Shown: positions 46,301-59,879, numbered from the stretch's first letter. The stretch is 64,000 bases of DNA from Danio rerio (GCF_049306965.1 NC_133179.1:21139001-21203000), one strand, 5' to 3'. Program-made: numbers and translations. The notes: a model not told the origin generated them from the sequence alone.

Positions 46301-49300
46301 GTTAATTTTACTTTAAAAAAGTCATTAACTTTCAGAAAGCTTTAGTGTTTATTTCTGCATTTATTTAATTGAAATCTTTTTATCATTTGTGTTGTAGGTG
46401 TTTGCTGTAAAGATTTCAACATCAGTTTGCCAAAGAAGATTCAAGCTCTCAGTGGATCCTGTGTGATTATAAATTGCAGATTTGATATTAATGAAACATA
46501 TGATAAAGACCTCACTGAGAGAGCTGCTGGAGTCTGGTATAAAGACAAACATGATACAGGCAGCAGCCCAGTGTTTAACTCTAGTGCATCAATGCAGAAC
46601 TCTTTTATTAAAGGGAATATAACTGGAGAATTATTAGACAAGGACTGTACCACTGTCTTTTATTATGTCACATCAATTCACAGTGGTCAGTATTTCTTCA
46701 GAATTGAGGGTGAACGTAAACTGAAATGGACCTTTGCAAAAAGCAACGTTTCAGTACAGGTGATCGGTGAGTGACTTCATAATTACTTTAAATTAGTGTA
46801 AATTGTCTCGTTATCTGTAATGTATAGAGAAAAAAAACTTTTGACTTCATAAGTAGTAAGTTCTCTGATAAATATTGCATTTTGTTGTGGAAGAAACAGT
46901 TGTTCATTGTGTTTGACACTGTAGACCTTTAATTATGCAGAATTTCATGTCTATTAAAGACCAATCTGTGTGTTTCAGAGTCTCCGGTGAATCCTCAAGT
47001 TGTGCTGTATGTGAATGAGCAGGAGCTGCAGGGTCAGCAGGAGGTGTTGGAGGGCAGATCTGTGAGTCTGCGCTGCTCTGCTGAGACTCTCTGCTCTTCT
47101 CCTCCAGCAACTCTCACATGGAGCTCCACTGCCAGAATCCTCCTCAGTGAGAGCAGCAAACTACAGGAGCTCATCATCTCTGATCTGAACTTCACAGCTG
47201 CTCAGCGGCACAACAGAGTCACTTTCACCTGCTCTATAAGCTACCAGCTGCAGGACAACAACAGAACAGCTCACAGCAGCATCACATTACATGTGCAATG
47301 TAGGACTTTTACTGCCGTCTCTTCTCCTCCATAAGACACTCATAAATCTAGTGGTTTAATATCATTCTCTCTCTCTCTTTTAGATACTCCTCAGATCTCA
47401 AACTCCAGCTGTTCCAGTACTAATGTAACTGTGTGTTTCTGTGAGGTTGATGGGAATCCCTCTCCTGAAGTGCAGTGGCATCTGTCTGGACATCCCGTCT
47501 CAAACTCTTCAAACACGTTCATCAGTGAAGAGCGAATGAGCAACACAAGCTTGAGGAGCTTCATCTCTCTAGATCACTCTCTCACACACACAAACACTCT
47601 GCTGTGTGTCAGTAAAAACACTCATGGCACATCAACTCAACTGTTTCATTTGGACTTGGTCATTCAAAAAGAAAGTAAGTCTCAGTTTTCAGTTTTCTTT
47701 ATTTGTCTGCTTTGATAAAATAAATTCAGTTGATAAATATAATCATTATATGACAAGTCAACAGCTTCAACTGCTTTGCACACAAGTTTCTGTTCTGAGA
47801 TTGGTTTTAATAGAATCTATCTTTGTCTTAAGTTGCAATGCTGATGCTAATAATATTTTTCAACAGTGTTTCTCTGCACTTTTCAGTCAGGATAATTTTA
47901 TTGTTTAAATCACTCAACATGAAAATTGTCATGACTTGTTGAGTTTCTTTCTTCAGTAACACACACACAAAAATAGTAATGTTGGAAATCAGACAGTTGA
48001 CAGTTGCCATTGAATAGCATTGAGTTTTGTTTTCTTTGAGTCAGTGTCTACTATAACTGTCTGTTGTCCAACATTTGTCAAAACTGTTCGTTTTTTTATT
48101 TAATAGAAAAAAAACCTGTACAAACTTAACAAAATAACAAAAAAATCTAAATATGAGAAATAAATTAATGATTTAAAGGGATACAGACTAGAAAGAAATC
48201 AAATTATCTGCCAGTGCAGAGATAATTATAGTTGATAGGATTCCTTGAAATAAGAAAATGTATCTAGGCTTTAGTAAAAACAATGTCTTAAAACAGGTGT
48301 TGTAATAAAACTGTATAATTTCCTTATTTTGTGTGAAAAAGTCTTAAATCTAGAATTAAACAGGAGAATTACTTTAGGAATTGTCATTATATATTATGTC
48401 TTAAAATTAGCTAAAGCATTTAAACTTAGAACAACATTATTTTATGCATTAAATCAAGATCATACATACAAGCATATTGTCCACAATCATTTTATTCAAA
48501 TTAAGACACAACAGTGGTTAAAATGCGAAATTATTACATGTTTTTGGCTTGACATAAGATCGTAACTTTTAACTAGATAAAGCCTTTTTTCGCTGTGCGT
48601 AAATGATAAAGAATATTAATATTTTGGTAAACTAAATTTGTCTTTAATACTGTCCAGCACTTGAGAAATTCAATTAGTGAATTTAAACACATTTTTTTTT
48701 TCTTTTTTCTAGTCTCAAATCTGTTCCTTATTCTGATTGGAGCTGCTGCTGGGGCTTTTGCGATTGTGATGTTGTGTGGTGTTACATATACGTGTGTCCG
48801 GTAAGTGTATTAATGTCAATAAGAATATTATACACAATGTCCTTGCTTATCCTTGTCTCGCACCATTAGTGTATTCATAACTTAATGTAGAATGAGCAAG
48901 AATAAAAGGTTAAATATTCCTCTTAAAATTATTAAAGGGAAAACCTGCTGCATCTTTTTAGATTAATGTGATTTAAAAAAATAATTAACCTGTATAATTA
49001 TGACTATATTATCACACACCGTTATAGATCCTCTTGTTTGTTCTATCAGACTGGTTATTTAAAAGAATGAAGAGCAGTTGCCAGTTGTTCTGTAATATCA
49101 ATCACATACAAAGACATCAATTGGTCATATATTTTTATGAGTGACTTTTTGCCTCTGGCTTTACTCAAATAAAATATGAAATATTTTAACATGTACTGTA
49201 TGTATTTTGTCATTAGAAAAAACAATGGGAAACTTCAGCCGACTGACCAAGGAAAGGAAAGTGTTAATAATGTAGATGAAGTGAGTTACAACAAACACAT

Positions 49301-49834
49301 AAAAACATACAAACGCTTAATTCATAAACACAACACATTTAAAAAATCATGAAGTTGCAAATAAACCTAAATAAATTATTTACCAACCTGACTAGTTATT
49401 ATACACTACATGATTGCTAAACAAAGCTTTGAAGCATTGATTCAACCTTGTCAATCCCTTCTACTTTTTCATAGGAGAATCAAGATGACTCTGTTGATGC
49501 AAATAACATCATGATGTCATCTGCTGGAGCCACTACAGGAAATCAAGAGTCCATTATTTATTCCTCCATTGACTTCTCAAATTCTAAATCAAGGTCCCTG
49601 GAGGTGGAGAGCGTCTCTTGTCTTCATGTTGAATATGCAGTGGTCCTGCGCGGTTCTGGAGGAACAGCCGGCGCAGAGAGTTCAGTGAGAGAGTCTACAA
49701 GATCAACGGAAGCACAGGTGATTGTGAGAGCAGATGAGCTTACTAAACAAACAAAGTCAAAACAACCAGAGGAAGAGCTGTTTGAAGAAGACTCTCAGCT
49801 CTATGCAAAGGTTCATAAACGCCATAATCCATAG
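43353..49834 (+). CDS. SL7: Siglec-like Ig receptor with long ITIM tail
   Basis: Coding exons read as 43353-43398, 46398-46766, 46979-47299, 47384-47674, 48713-48800, 49217-49280 and 49475-49834, giving 512 residues in phase. Signal peptide MGTTEKIIIFCFLLQG, the start matching SL4; V-set (16-139) with SCVIINC, KDCTTV and YFFRIEGERKLKW, keeping the sialic-acid arginine; C2 domains at 139-246 and 246-343; transmembrane helix about 346-368, rich in Ala/Gly at its start and uncharged. The tail (394-512) has IIYSSI (Y422) and VEYAVV (Y447), both fitting the ITIM, and QLYAKV (Y503) near the C-terminus. The first intron is 3 kb because a 1.2-kb hAT-like element sits in it. Predicted inhibitory sialic-acid receptor, closest in tail to SL3. 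Confidence 0.88.
44737..45940 (-). mobile_element. hAT-like non-autonomous DNA element, longer copy
   Basis: Starts gggctctattttgacggtcc and ends cgggtgtatgatagggccc, the mirror of the element at 221-756. The CGCAAAACGC/TTGCGCC-rich terminal zones match, but the interior is about 670 bp longer and AT-rich. No transposase recognised; open frames in the ends are by chance. Confidence 0.65.
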
Positions 49835-51400
49835 AGAACATCAGCATGACTGTGTATCAGCAGGAAAACATTCTGAATTGTTTTAGAGTTTTGGCCTTGA
49901 CTATTTCATAAAATTCAGGTCTTTTTTTCTTTTCTTATTCATCTCTATATGACACAATGAATTTATTTGAGGTAGATTTGTATATGTATATAATCTATGC
50001 ATTTAAAAAGTGAAGCATGTAAACAGATTTTTATGTAAATATCTCATAAATGTTTATCAAAGGATGTATTGTTTAATTGTAGGAAAGAGATATTCTGAAC
50101 TGTAAAGTCAGCATGTCATGCAAAGTTAGGGATTACTGTAATCTTTAATCTCACATAACCAGATGTACATATTATATTCAAAACACTGTAAAAAGTCTTG
50201 CTGCCTTAAATGTTTAGTTGAATCAAATTAACTTTTCTTGTCATTTCAACTTACGTAAACCAAACTTACTATAATATTAAGCTAAACTTTGAATAGCTTA
50301 AAGATTTAGTTGAAACCTGATTAACCTATTAAAATAAGTTAATTTAACATAAAAAACATTTGTTATCATGACTTTTTGCTGTATCAGTTTTTACAGTGCA
50401 TTGTGCCAGTGGCTTGTGTAGCTTTTGCAAGTTTTCAGTTAGCTAAAATCCAAATATTTCTCTTGCAGTATTCTTGCTGTTGTTATTTTAGTTTTAAGTT
50501 TGCTTTTGTGAGGAAAATGTGCAGCTTAAATGTGAGGGTAATACATAGCTTTCAGTTCCTTGTATGTATTCTCTTTTTATTGCTACACTCAAATATTGTA
50601 AATATTCCAAGAGAAGTTTATGAAAAACTTATGCAATAAATGATAACCCTTAATTTGTTACCTAATGTTTTGAAACAATTATCTTGTCTCAACACAATAA
50701 TCAGTTGAAAATATAACATTTCATGGCAAAAAATGACAAAACACTTGCCCAAAATCTAACAACAAGACAAAAAGGGCACATTTTATTTTATTTTACAGTA
50801 CACTAAGTAAAGTGTACATATAGAATGTTTCTTTTTTTTTTGCACATTCTTCTCTCTTAGACTGAGAATATGAGCCAAAACGAAATAATTAAGATTGCTT
50901 TAAAAATTCATTTATAATGGGTGAAGAGGGAAAAAAAATAAACATAAATGATTAATTAAAAACCTGTTTCATGCCTCTACCATAACAAAGCTAATCAGAT
51001 TAAGTATCAACAGATAATTCAAGCTCAGTGTTATAATTGTTTAACAGAAATAAATCAGTAACTACATATTCCTATCCAAAGATGCAAATTTTGAAATCTT
51101 CAAAGCTGTTTGCGTTTTCATGATAATCTGGTGCCAAATATCAAAATAAAAAAATGGAATTTGCTGCAGTTGGAGAATGTGGGCATTTTTTAAAAAACAA
51201 CGAATAACCTATAAGGTGAAACTAAAACACAATCAAAGCACACCACTTTAATGAAGGACTTTAGCTGAGGCATTTTAGAATGACCAAAAAACATTTGAAA
51301 TATTTTACAATGTGGTCTGTAAGCTGGTTTGTCCATTAAAGTCTCCAATAGCAGAAATCCAGATCTTGTGATTCAGATAAACAAAATATGACTGATCTTC
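49835..51400. other. SL7 3' UTR and spacer
   Basis: The 3' UTR aligns with that of SL3 (cagcatgtcatgcaaa at about 50109). A repeat shared with the SL3 flank lies at about 50190-50400. AATAAA at 50635-50640. No other gene visible. Confidence 0.55.
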
Positions 51401-51414
51401 AACTGAGACCCGTG

Positions 51415-51670
51415 AATCAGGAAGTTTATTGGCCACCCTTTTTTTCACATTTTTTACTTTTGGTGAGTCTCACACTTCTTTTATTTTCCTATATACACTT
51501 ATTTAGAGATGCTGTTCGGTTTGTTGATGGTAAAACTGCACTTGATTAAAGTCGGTACATACTGTAACAATTTGTGTATGTTAATACATTTGTGTTTTTA
51601 CACAGGACTGAGCTGATGTGAATGAAGAAATGGAAATGGTATAGAAAATCCTCTGTTTTCCTCTTACAAG
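51415..51670 (+). pseudogene. relic SL promoter and leader exons, copy B
   Basis: gaatcaggaagtttattggc (GGAA at 51420-51423), a donor-like ttttggtgagtc, then cacag|gactgagctgatgtg and cttacaag|gtgagg. It parallels 18240-18780 and has no usable signal-peptide frame. Confidence 0.5.
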
Positions 51671-52689
51671 GTGAGGTTACACATCTAATTTTAACAATAA
51701 AACGGACATGTTTACATGACATCTATTACTGATGAGTCATTTCCACACAAAACAAATACTGAAAAAGTTATTTTAAGTTATTTTAAACCATAATTAAAGG
51801 TTTTAAAAGTTCTTCAGGAAACACAGACACTGAAGCATTTGTTTCTTTTTTGAAGCAAATTAATTTTTTTTAAATAAAAAACCCTGCAAATATACTATTG
51901 AAAATAAACAATATTGATAAGAACTATATTGTCACCATGGTCTTCAAGTGCTAAAAAGTATGTTGTTCATAATGCTGTCTTTTCTTTGTGTATTAGTGAG
52001 GAAGTGACTTTACACAATTATAACCACTTTAACCTACACTAGTATATAAAAAACGAATGCACAGAATAGAGAAGTCAGTCCTGAGAAAAAGCTCTTTTAT
52101 CTGTTGTTTGCAGGTTTGTCATTTTGTATCTAAATAATGTTTTAGTGTAGTTTAGCATCACTTCTGGCTGATCATGTTAGTCAAGCTCAACTGATCCACA
52201 TCAAAAAAACAATATCAGTCACAGCCTTCCCATAATCTCACACTTTCTCTCTGTACTCACCCTCTAGTCCAAGGTCAGCATTTATATTAATGTCACTGTA
52301 ATGAAGAAGAACACTGATGTATTTCAGATATCCCTAATGTTGATTTAATTCTGATCATGTGAGGTTATACTGCAACTTTTTTCCCTTAATTCCCTTAATT
52401 AATCCCTTAAAAAAAGATATTTTCCAGAATTTTAGCATCAGTCTATACTGTGCTTTTTGTCAGTCTTTGATAGCAGAAGTGCTGACAGAACCAAAACTAA
52501 AATTTATTTTCTACTCAAATTTTAAAATCACTTTTAGCAGACTCTTAAACAATGTCCATTCTTCAGATCATTCAACGAGAGAATAAAGGAGAGATATGAA
52601 ATTAAACTTCTTTTATTTCCTTAATAAATTTTCTAAATGTAATGTATAAGTTATTGTACAAACATGTTTACCTTTTGCTTTCTAAACAT

Positions 52690-52862
52690 TGTTGATGTTC
52701 AGTCAGTATTTAGAGTTTGAGGTTCTGTTCACATCACACACATGCTCAGCCTCACATCAGCAGCAGGCAGTTCATGTCATTTACAATTATTACTTTAAAC
52801 ATGACAATTTTTTATTTCTTAAAAGATCTTGGAAACTAACTTTGACTCTTTTATTATTTCTG
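52690..52862 (+). pseudogene. SL8p: orphan promoter and first exon
   Basis: gatgttcagtcagtatttag, cagcctcacatcagcagcag and TTCTG|gtaagt after 52862 repeat the SL first exon, but the ACAGGAA part of the upstream box is gone. The downstream leader intron can be followed to about 53870, where the signal-peptide exon is expected. There a Ty3/Gypsy fossil begins instead, and no V, C2 or tail exon follows. A dead gene copy. Confidence 0.6.
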
Positions 52863-53889
52863 GTAAGTAATAATATTCCATATGTTCGATTTTTTCTTAA
52901 GAATTCATAAATATGGCATATTTTACATATTAAGCTTAATATTCTCATGTAGATTTTCTTGTTGTTTATACATTGAAAACCACAACATATGTTAAGCTTT
53001 ATTTTTGAAAACGTTAACTTATTTTGTTTTTGTATTTATCTTTTGTATGTTTTAACATGGTAAAGAATAGCGAAATGTATCACTGTTGTGTAATGTAATA
53101 AAGGTTCTTAAGTTCAAGCGATGCATTTTTATAATCACTGCATTGTAATGAACCCATAGATGTTGGTAACACATCAGTTAGTATTGGTATTGGTTTAAGT
53201 TATGTTAGTAAAGTGTCACATGTTATACACTTAACTTAATATTGTACAAAATAGTGGACACTTTACAATAAGGTTCATAATTCCTATCACAAATGCTTTG
53301 TTAATGATAAACCATGTTAGTACACAAATTTAATAACATACAAGTAGAATCTGATGTTTCCACTTTAACATTTTAAAACAGTGTTTATTTAAAAGTTCTT
53401 TGTTTCGACTTTGATCAGGAACCTTGAATTATATAAATGTATCCTAAACTTTACCAGTTAGAGTGCATTAATATACAGTATGAGTAAGTTAAAATGAACA
53501 AAGATTCTGTAGTGCTGAACCTGATTAAATTTTCATTATTTGCTTGTGTTAATTAATGCATTATCTAACACATTACTATATTTGCACGTTTAACAAAAAT
53601 TTCATTTTAATAAATGTTTATTGTTAGGTCAGGATATTTAATCTATTATCAACAAAGATTATGTGCAATGACGTCATTAGCAACATGATCTATTGGTGAA
53701 CAATGCTTTATCTTTGTTATACAACGCTTTTGCTTTACAAATAAATATATGTTTAGTTTAGATTCACAAATGTTAAGTAATGCTTAACAGATCTGTTGCT
53801 TATTGTTAAATCATGTTTACAAATGCATTAACTAATGTTAACTAGTAAAAGCTTAAGTGTTACCTACTGTATACACTTTTGATGACTTT

Positions 53890-54960
53890 TGAAATAAGGT
53901 GACCAAGCTGTTTGATCGGTCAGGTCAGGGGGATGAGGCGGCTTTCCTTTTAGCCCAGCTCAGTCAGAACAGGTACTCAGGGATTGACTACTCTACCCAA
54001 TTCAGGACACAGGCAGTGGCCTGCGCTTGGAATGAAGCAGCTCTTCAAGCAAGGTTTCGGGACGGTCTGGATGACGAGATCCAGGACAAGATTGCCACCC
54101 ATGATCTCCCTCATGATTTTGCCACCCTGGTTGACCTTGTTCTTCGTGTTGAGGGTCGCCTTCTTCGCTGTCAAAATTGGTGAGCGACCTGTTCGTCCTG
54201 GAAGGCTGAAGAGGGTGTCTCCACACTCTATCAACCACTCCTGAACAGGAACCAATGCAGTTGGGACATCTGCGACTGACTACTCAGGAAAAATTACATT
54301 GGCTGGCTAAGGCGTATGCCTGAACTATGGGAAACCGGGTCATCAGGCTTTTTGGTGTCCTTTAAAATCACCAGCTTACCAATAATACGGGGGATCCTGG
54401 TGTGCACGTTTCCTTTCTCTGACACCACCACATATGGTACCTTACTGCCAGCCTCTCTTCAGTGTGGAGATGTTGTCCTTTCGTGCTCTGCCCTAATCGA
54501 CACCAGAGCAGAGGGCAACTTTATAGACAGTCCCACTGTTGAGCCCTGGAGCATTCCTGCTATCCCTCTTTCCTCCCCTATCACTGTCCTCTCCCTGAAT
54601 GGTCTTACCATCACCTCCATCACTCGTTTCACTCCTTCTGTTAGTTTAATTATTTCTGGCAATCACCATGAGGTTATTAATCTGTATTCATTTGATTCCC
54701 CAAGTGCTCCCGTGGTATTGGAGCACCCGTGGTTGATCAAACACAATCCTCACGTTGGTTGGGCAGCTAATTCTGTGTTGTCTTGTAGTCCGTCTTGTCT
54801 TACTATGTGTCTGGGTGTTGCCCCGTGTTCTGGTTCTGTTTCCTTTATATTGCAGGTCTAAGCTGTAGATCTCTCCGGACTCCTATCGGAATACCATGAT
54901 CTGCGTTGGGTCTTCAGCAAGTGCGTTTCGTTCCTGGGACATATAGTCTCGACGGAGACT
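53890..54960 (+). mobile_element. Ty3/Gypsy retrotransposon fossil (gag-protease part)
   Basis: Fossil of a Ty3/Gypsy-type LTR retrotransposon. The visible parts are a gag segment (53899-54183), a zinc-knuckle-like patch (about 54318), an aspartic-protease-like segment (about 54410-54790) and the very start of pol (about 54865-54960). No LTR is recognisable at either side, and most of pol is missing. The copy is broken in several places. The base composition is clearly more GC-rich than the surrounding introns. Confidence 0.75.
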
Positions 54961-54969
54961 TTTCACGTG

Positions 54970-55355
54970 GCTAAAATCGATGATGAGTGCCATTCACATT
55001 CCAGGTGAGCTCAAGCATGCAGCCAATGCACCCTCATGGCAGCTAGCATTCTCAGAAGAATGGAGACTCCACTCTAGTACAGACAAGCTGATATAGGAGC
55101 AGCTGATATAGAGAAGCCCGGGTCGCCCCTCATGCTTCTCCCGAAAGCTCCCATTGCCAGTTGTTATACTCCCTGACCAAGGCCCCCCTCAGCATGCATC
55201 CGCTTGCTCACAGCTGGCCCCCATGCATGCACAAATATGCATTTTTCCCCGTGAGCCCACTCGGACAAACACTGTGCAAAGTCTGGGAGTACAAGGAGCA
55301 GGTCTTGTTAGTTGCGGCTCACTGGCCCAACCAGACCTGGGTTTCTGAACTCTGA
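54970..55355 (+). mobile_element. DIRS-like retroelement fossil (RNase H region)
   Basis: Short fossil with words typical of the DIRS reverse transcriptase/RNase H end: an AIHIPGELKHAAN-like patch (about 54990) and a PLAHSWP...KYAFFP...HWPNQTW patch (about 55195-55350). It lies directly against the Gypsy fossil. Ends are not defined; fragmentary and broken. Family assigned from remembered motifs. Confidence 0.55.
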
Positions 55356-55359
55356 CACT

Positions 55360-56220
55360 ATTTTCTCCAGAAGTTTAAAATATTTTTTTTTACCCTTTTT
55401 TGTATCCATTTAAAAACTGTTGGTCATCTTTAATAAAAACAAGGAATCTAGTTAAACTGCTAGACTACAGAGACTGAGAGTTTACCAAATGAAGCCTGAA
55501 AATAAGATATGTCATTTGATTAGTAAATGATGGCAAACTGATTGATAGCAATCACACCCAACTTTGCACAAAATGATGTTCAGCAACAATTGGACAAACT
55601 GAAGATAAATCACATACATAGTTAGTTTGATCTTAAAATATTCTTTTAAATAAATATTTAAAAACATCAGTTTATCAGTATAGCATTGCAACCGGATACG
55701 GTTATTTTATAGTAATTATGATGATGACGAAAGTTAATTCACACTCAATGTTATACTGGTTGGAAAGAAATAAAACATGGCTTCTCATACTGTAAATAAC
55801 TTCTATTTTCTAACATTATTCAGTTAGTAGGTCAATGAACGCTAGGGGGCGTTAGCTAATATGAATAAATATCCCCTGCTGTCTGGGGTATTTGTAAGGC
55901 TGAGAATAAAGTTTGACAAATAAAGTCTAAAAGCTCAACCTTTAAATAACATATAGGAAGTTTATGCTTGTGCAGTACATTTAAAATGTGCATCTTCAAA
56001 TATTTGCACTTGTTTTCTGACAGTAAACATAAGTAAGTAGAAAAACATTGAGCCTCCAAAGAACCAACAGAATCAATTTAATACTAGTGTTTAAACACAT
56101 ACTCATATACTCAGTGAGTTTATTGTTTTAGTCATTGTTTATGCAGCACACATTTACTTGGATTCATTAATATGGAATATGATAAGGTTAATATTTACCA
56201 ATGAATCTTGAAATTGATTT
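55360..56220. other. spacer
   Basis: AT-rich sequence without a recognisable gene. A short block (tcaatgaacgctagggggcg, about 55831) and gagaataaagtttgacaaat (about 55902) recall the 3' flank of SL3 (about 18030). Confidence 0.5.
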
Positions 56221-56224
56221 GTAG

Positions 56225-56496
56225 CGATTTTTTGACTCCTCTGATATTTGGTAAGTCTTGCAATCTTGTTTTCCTGTAGATATATGTATTTTCTTTAATG
56301 TTAACCAACATGAATAAATATTGTTGTAAAAGTATTTTTTCATTGTTTGTTCATGTTAGTGGATACATTAACATTATCTATTATTTAGTATTTAACATTA
56401 ACTAATACAACCTTGTCGTAAAGTGTTACCAATATTTACGTAAAATGTTAAACTTGTATTTTAAACAATAATTACTGTAGAAATTTGTGGATGTAA

Positions 56497-56557
<61 letters not shown>

Positions 56558-56632
56558 CGTGCGTGCGTGTGTGTGTTTCTCTCACAGGACTGAGCTGATG
56601 TTAATGAAAGACATTCTGTTTTCCCCTACAAG
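56225..56632 (+). pseudogene. relic SL promoter and leader exons, copy C
   Basis: gactcctctgatatttg|gtaagtc resembles the relic first exon; after a TG repeat, cacag|gactgagctgatg (about 56588) and ccctacaag|gtgtgg (56632) mark the relic second exon. No usable frame. It precedes SL9 as copy A precedes SL4. Confidence 0.45.
56499..56575. repeat. (TG)n microsatellite
   Basis: Pure TG run with a short tgcgtgcg insert inside the copy C relic intron. Confidence 0.95.
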
Positions 56633-56775
56633 GTGTGGTTTCATTTCTCCTCTTCACATCTAATTTTATTAACTAAACTGACATGTTTATATATGACATG
56701 TCTATAAGAGATCCGTCGTTCCAACACATTTTAAATGCAAAAATTGTATATACAGTTTTTAGTAATTATAAAATA

Positions 56776-57229
56776 TAATAATTTCATAATTATTGCCCCC
56801 TGTTTGAATTTTCTTTATTTTTAAAAATATTTTCAAGCGATGTTGAACATAGCAAGGAAATAAAAAAAAAACTGTTTTAAGGTCAAAATTATTAGCCTCT
56901 TTAAGCAATATTTCTTTTTCGAGAGTTTACAGAACAAACAATCGTTATACAATAACTTGCCTAATTACCCTAACCTGACTAGTTAACCTAATTAACCTAG
57001 TTAAACCTTTAAATGTCACTTTAAACTGTATAGAAGTGTTTTGAAAAGTCAAATATTATTTACTGTCATCATGGCAAAGATAAAATAAATCAGTTGTTAG
57101 AAATGAGTTATTTAAACTATTATGTAAATGTGTTCAAAAATATTCTCTCCGTTAAACAGAAATTGGGTAAAAAATAAAAAGGAGGGCTAATAATTTAAGG
57201 GGGCTAATAATTCTGACTTCAACTGTATA
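56776..57229. mobile_element. non-autonomous DNA element (GAAGTCAGAATTATTAG ends)
   Basis: cataattattgccccctgtt at the left and ggggctaataattctgactt at the right. Same family as 39226-39752. Confidence 0.65.
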
Positions 57230-57904
57230 AGTACAAATAATTCATAAGTTGTAGGGAACACTATGAGAAGTCCTCAAGCATTCCACACTTTAAGCAAAGC
57301 ATTTGTTTTAAATGAAAAAGATATATAATTTAAAATGAACACAAACTAAATTGGCGACTTGGTTTAAAGGAACCTTCTTCACACATCTAAAAGACTCTTT
57401 AACATGCACTAGCTTAGCAAAAAATAATCCACTAAAGAGAGAAGTCAGTTCTAAGAAAATTTGTATCATTTGTTAGAAGGTGCTACTTGCTTTATCATTT
57501 TGTATTTAATTATAATGTTTTAAGAACACCTTATACTACATTGATTCAATAAGTTGAATTTGTCAAACTCAAGAGGAAATTCAAGCGCATGGGATAAGTC
57601 TCTGAAATAATATTTAATAACAAAAGGGAAATCAAGCAGTCAGATAGTCAGACTTATTCAGGGTGACGCAGAGCAGAAAAAAAAAAAAACGGAACAAAGA
57701 TGCAGGTGAACAGATATAGGGCTTCCACAAAACAAGACTACAAATACACACTGCAGGCAGAGCAGAGGTAAACAGATGCACTACATCAAATGCAGGGACA
57801 GGTAAATATGAGGGGAGACAGGACAGACACAGTTCACACACATGTAGCTTGGGACATAAGAACAATTATCAAACACTAAGCTAAAGAACAGAGAAATTTT
57901 AAAA

Positions 57905-58259
57905 ATTCATTCAGTTTCTTTTCGGCTAAGTCCCTTTATTAATTCTGGAATGAACTGCCAACTTATCCACCATATGTTTTGCGCAGCTGATGCCCTTACA
58001 GCTGCAACCCATCACTGGGAAACATCCACACACACTAATTCACATACATACACTATGGACAATTTAGCCCACCCAATTCATCAACTACCACATGTCTTTG
58101 GACTTGTGGGGTAAACCGAAGCACTTAGAGGAAACCCACGTAAACACGGAGAGAACATGCAAACTCCACAAAGAAATGCCCACTGTCCCAGCCAAGGCTT
58201 AAACCAGCGACCTTCTTGCTGTGAGGCGTTCGTGCTACCCACTGCACGACTGTGCAGCC
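57905..58259 (-). mobile_element. DANA-type SINE
   Basis: Reverse-oriented: cggctaagtccctttattaa, tgcaacccatcactgggaaa, gagagaacatgcaaactcca, gcgaccttcttgctgtgagg and a tRNA-like head ending near tgtgcagcc. Confidence 0.85.
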
Positions 58260-58731
58260 AAAAAGGTTTTATATGCTTATTTATTGTTTCAGAAAATATT
58301 GCTAGAGTCAAAAGGTCCTTATTGGCCATACAGTATTTGGCACGGTTAATACTATAATGAGCTTAGCTCTGACAGCACTCTCTTAAAATACAAATAAACA
58401 TACTATACCTTACATCTTACATTTTGCATTCTGATGAGCTGTAAAGCAATGCTGATGTAGTTATTGCTTGATAATGTTTAAAAAAACAAACAAACTGGTC
58501 GCAGGCTTTTACTTTAGCATCTCATGTCTGATCATTTAATGTGTATTGTTTTCTTTCTTTAGTTTGTTTCTCTGGTGTATTTTTTTTTAACAGATTTAAT
58601 AGAGAATTGGCCATGTAACCCTAGATGTGTCCACATTGTATGCTGTGTATCATTTAATTTTCTTTCACCAATGCACTATGTAACGAATTTGTGATTTTTA
58701 TTTATTAATTTATTTTGGGGGAATTAAGATC

Positions 58732-59092
58732 CAGAGTGGCACAGTGGCTGACTGGTTAGCTCTGTCCCCCCACAGCAAGAAGATCGCTGGTTCGTGTCCT
58801 GGCTGGGCCAGTTGACATTTCTGTGTGGAGTTTGCATGTTCTCCCCATGTTTGTGTGGGTTTTTTCTGGGTGCTTTGCTTTCCTTTACAGTCCAAAGACA
58901 TGAGCTGTAGGTCAATTGGGTAAACTACAGTATATTAGCCGTAGTGAATAAATGTGTGTGTGAATGAAAGAGTGTATGAGTGTTTCCAGGTTAGAAGGAC
59001 ATATGTCACATAAAATTAATTGCAGGTTCATTCTGCTGTGGTGACCCCTGATAATTCAGTGACTAAGGCAAAGGTTAGTGAGTGAGTGAATT
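58732..59092 (+). mobile_element. DANA-type SINE, near full length
   Basis: Forward: gtggcacagtggctgactgg (tRNA-like head), cagcaagaagatcgctggtt, ggagtttgcatgttctcccc, gtccaaagacatgagctgta and a gtgagtgagtgaa tail. Confidence 0.85.
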
Positions 59093-59875
59093 GAGATGCT
59101 ATACATCTCTTCAGTGACAAGTCTAATTCGTCATTGACAATCTACATGGCTATGAGCCGATATTCGCCAATATAAGTCACCATGTCAGAATAAGCACCTC
59201 TCCACTAGTGGCGTGGTCCAATCCCCACCATGCTTTTCCATTACAACGGGAATTCCGCGCTCAGTCCCGCCGACAATGCTATAATTCCACTGCTTTGTGT
59301 TGTGTCAATTTTAGGGCTATCAAGCCTGTTCTTCCCTCGTGCTGCTTGCAAATTGGCCAGGTAAAGACTATTTACTTATCATAAATGCTTTGTTAAATTC
59401 AATCAAATTTAATTAATCTTTATTTCTATAGTGTTATTTCTCAGAACTTCAGATTCAGGGGCCTAAGGAAGAAATGACTAGGAATAACATAAAAACAACT
59501 GTGTTTATGACCTTACATAACAAATAGATTAATACAATAAGGTAACATCAGTTTGCAACATCAAGCAGCATAATGGGCTGTTTTAACATCTAAAATCTAT
59601 GGAAGTGAATGGGACTAGAATGAAATAAACACTAATGCAGCTTAACAACTGTATTAAGGAGGGCAAGGCAGGCAAGATCATAGGTGATAATAATGTATGA
59701 TTGGATGTATACAGTACATCCTGTAATGTAGTACTTTACAATTGTGTTAAAGCAACTTAACATCTAGATACATTTTAAATTAATTTATCCCTAAATTAAG
59801 CTAAACGTTTTGCATTTCTGAATGTACTGAATAGGTTCTGAAAAAAAACACTTGTGCTTTGAAAGGTTATACATA
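59093..59875. other. spacer upstream of SL9
   Basis: No gene seen. A GC-richer block at about 59200-59300 (cactagtggcgtggtccaat) looks like part of a repeat; I could not assign it. Confidence 0.45.
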
Positions 59876-59879
59876 GTTG

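Noticed and set aside
53899-54861. GC-rich ORFs that could be read as a host gene
   Set aside because: Their content is gag- and protease-like and they belong to the broken Gypsy fossil, not to a host gene.
58732-58810. tRNA-like head of a DANA SINE
   Set aside because: It resembles a tRNA promoter region, but the rest is a SINE body; not a tRNA gene.
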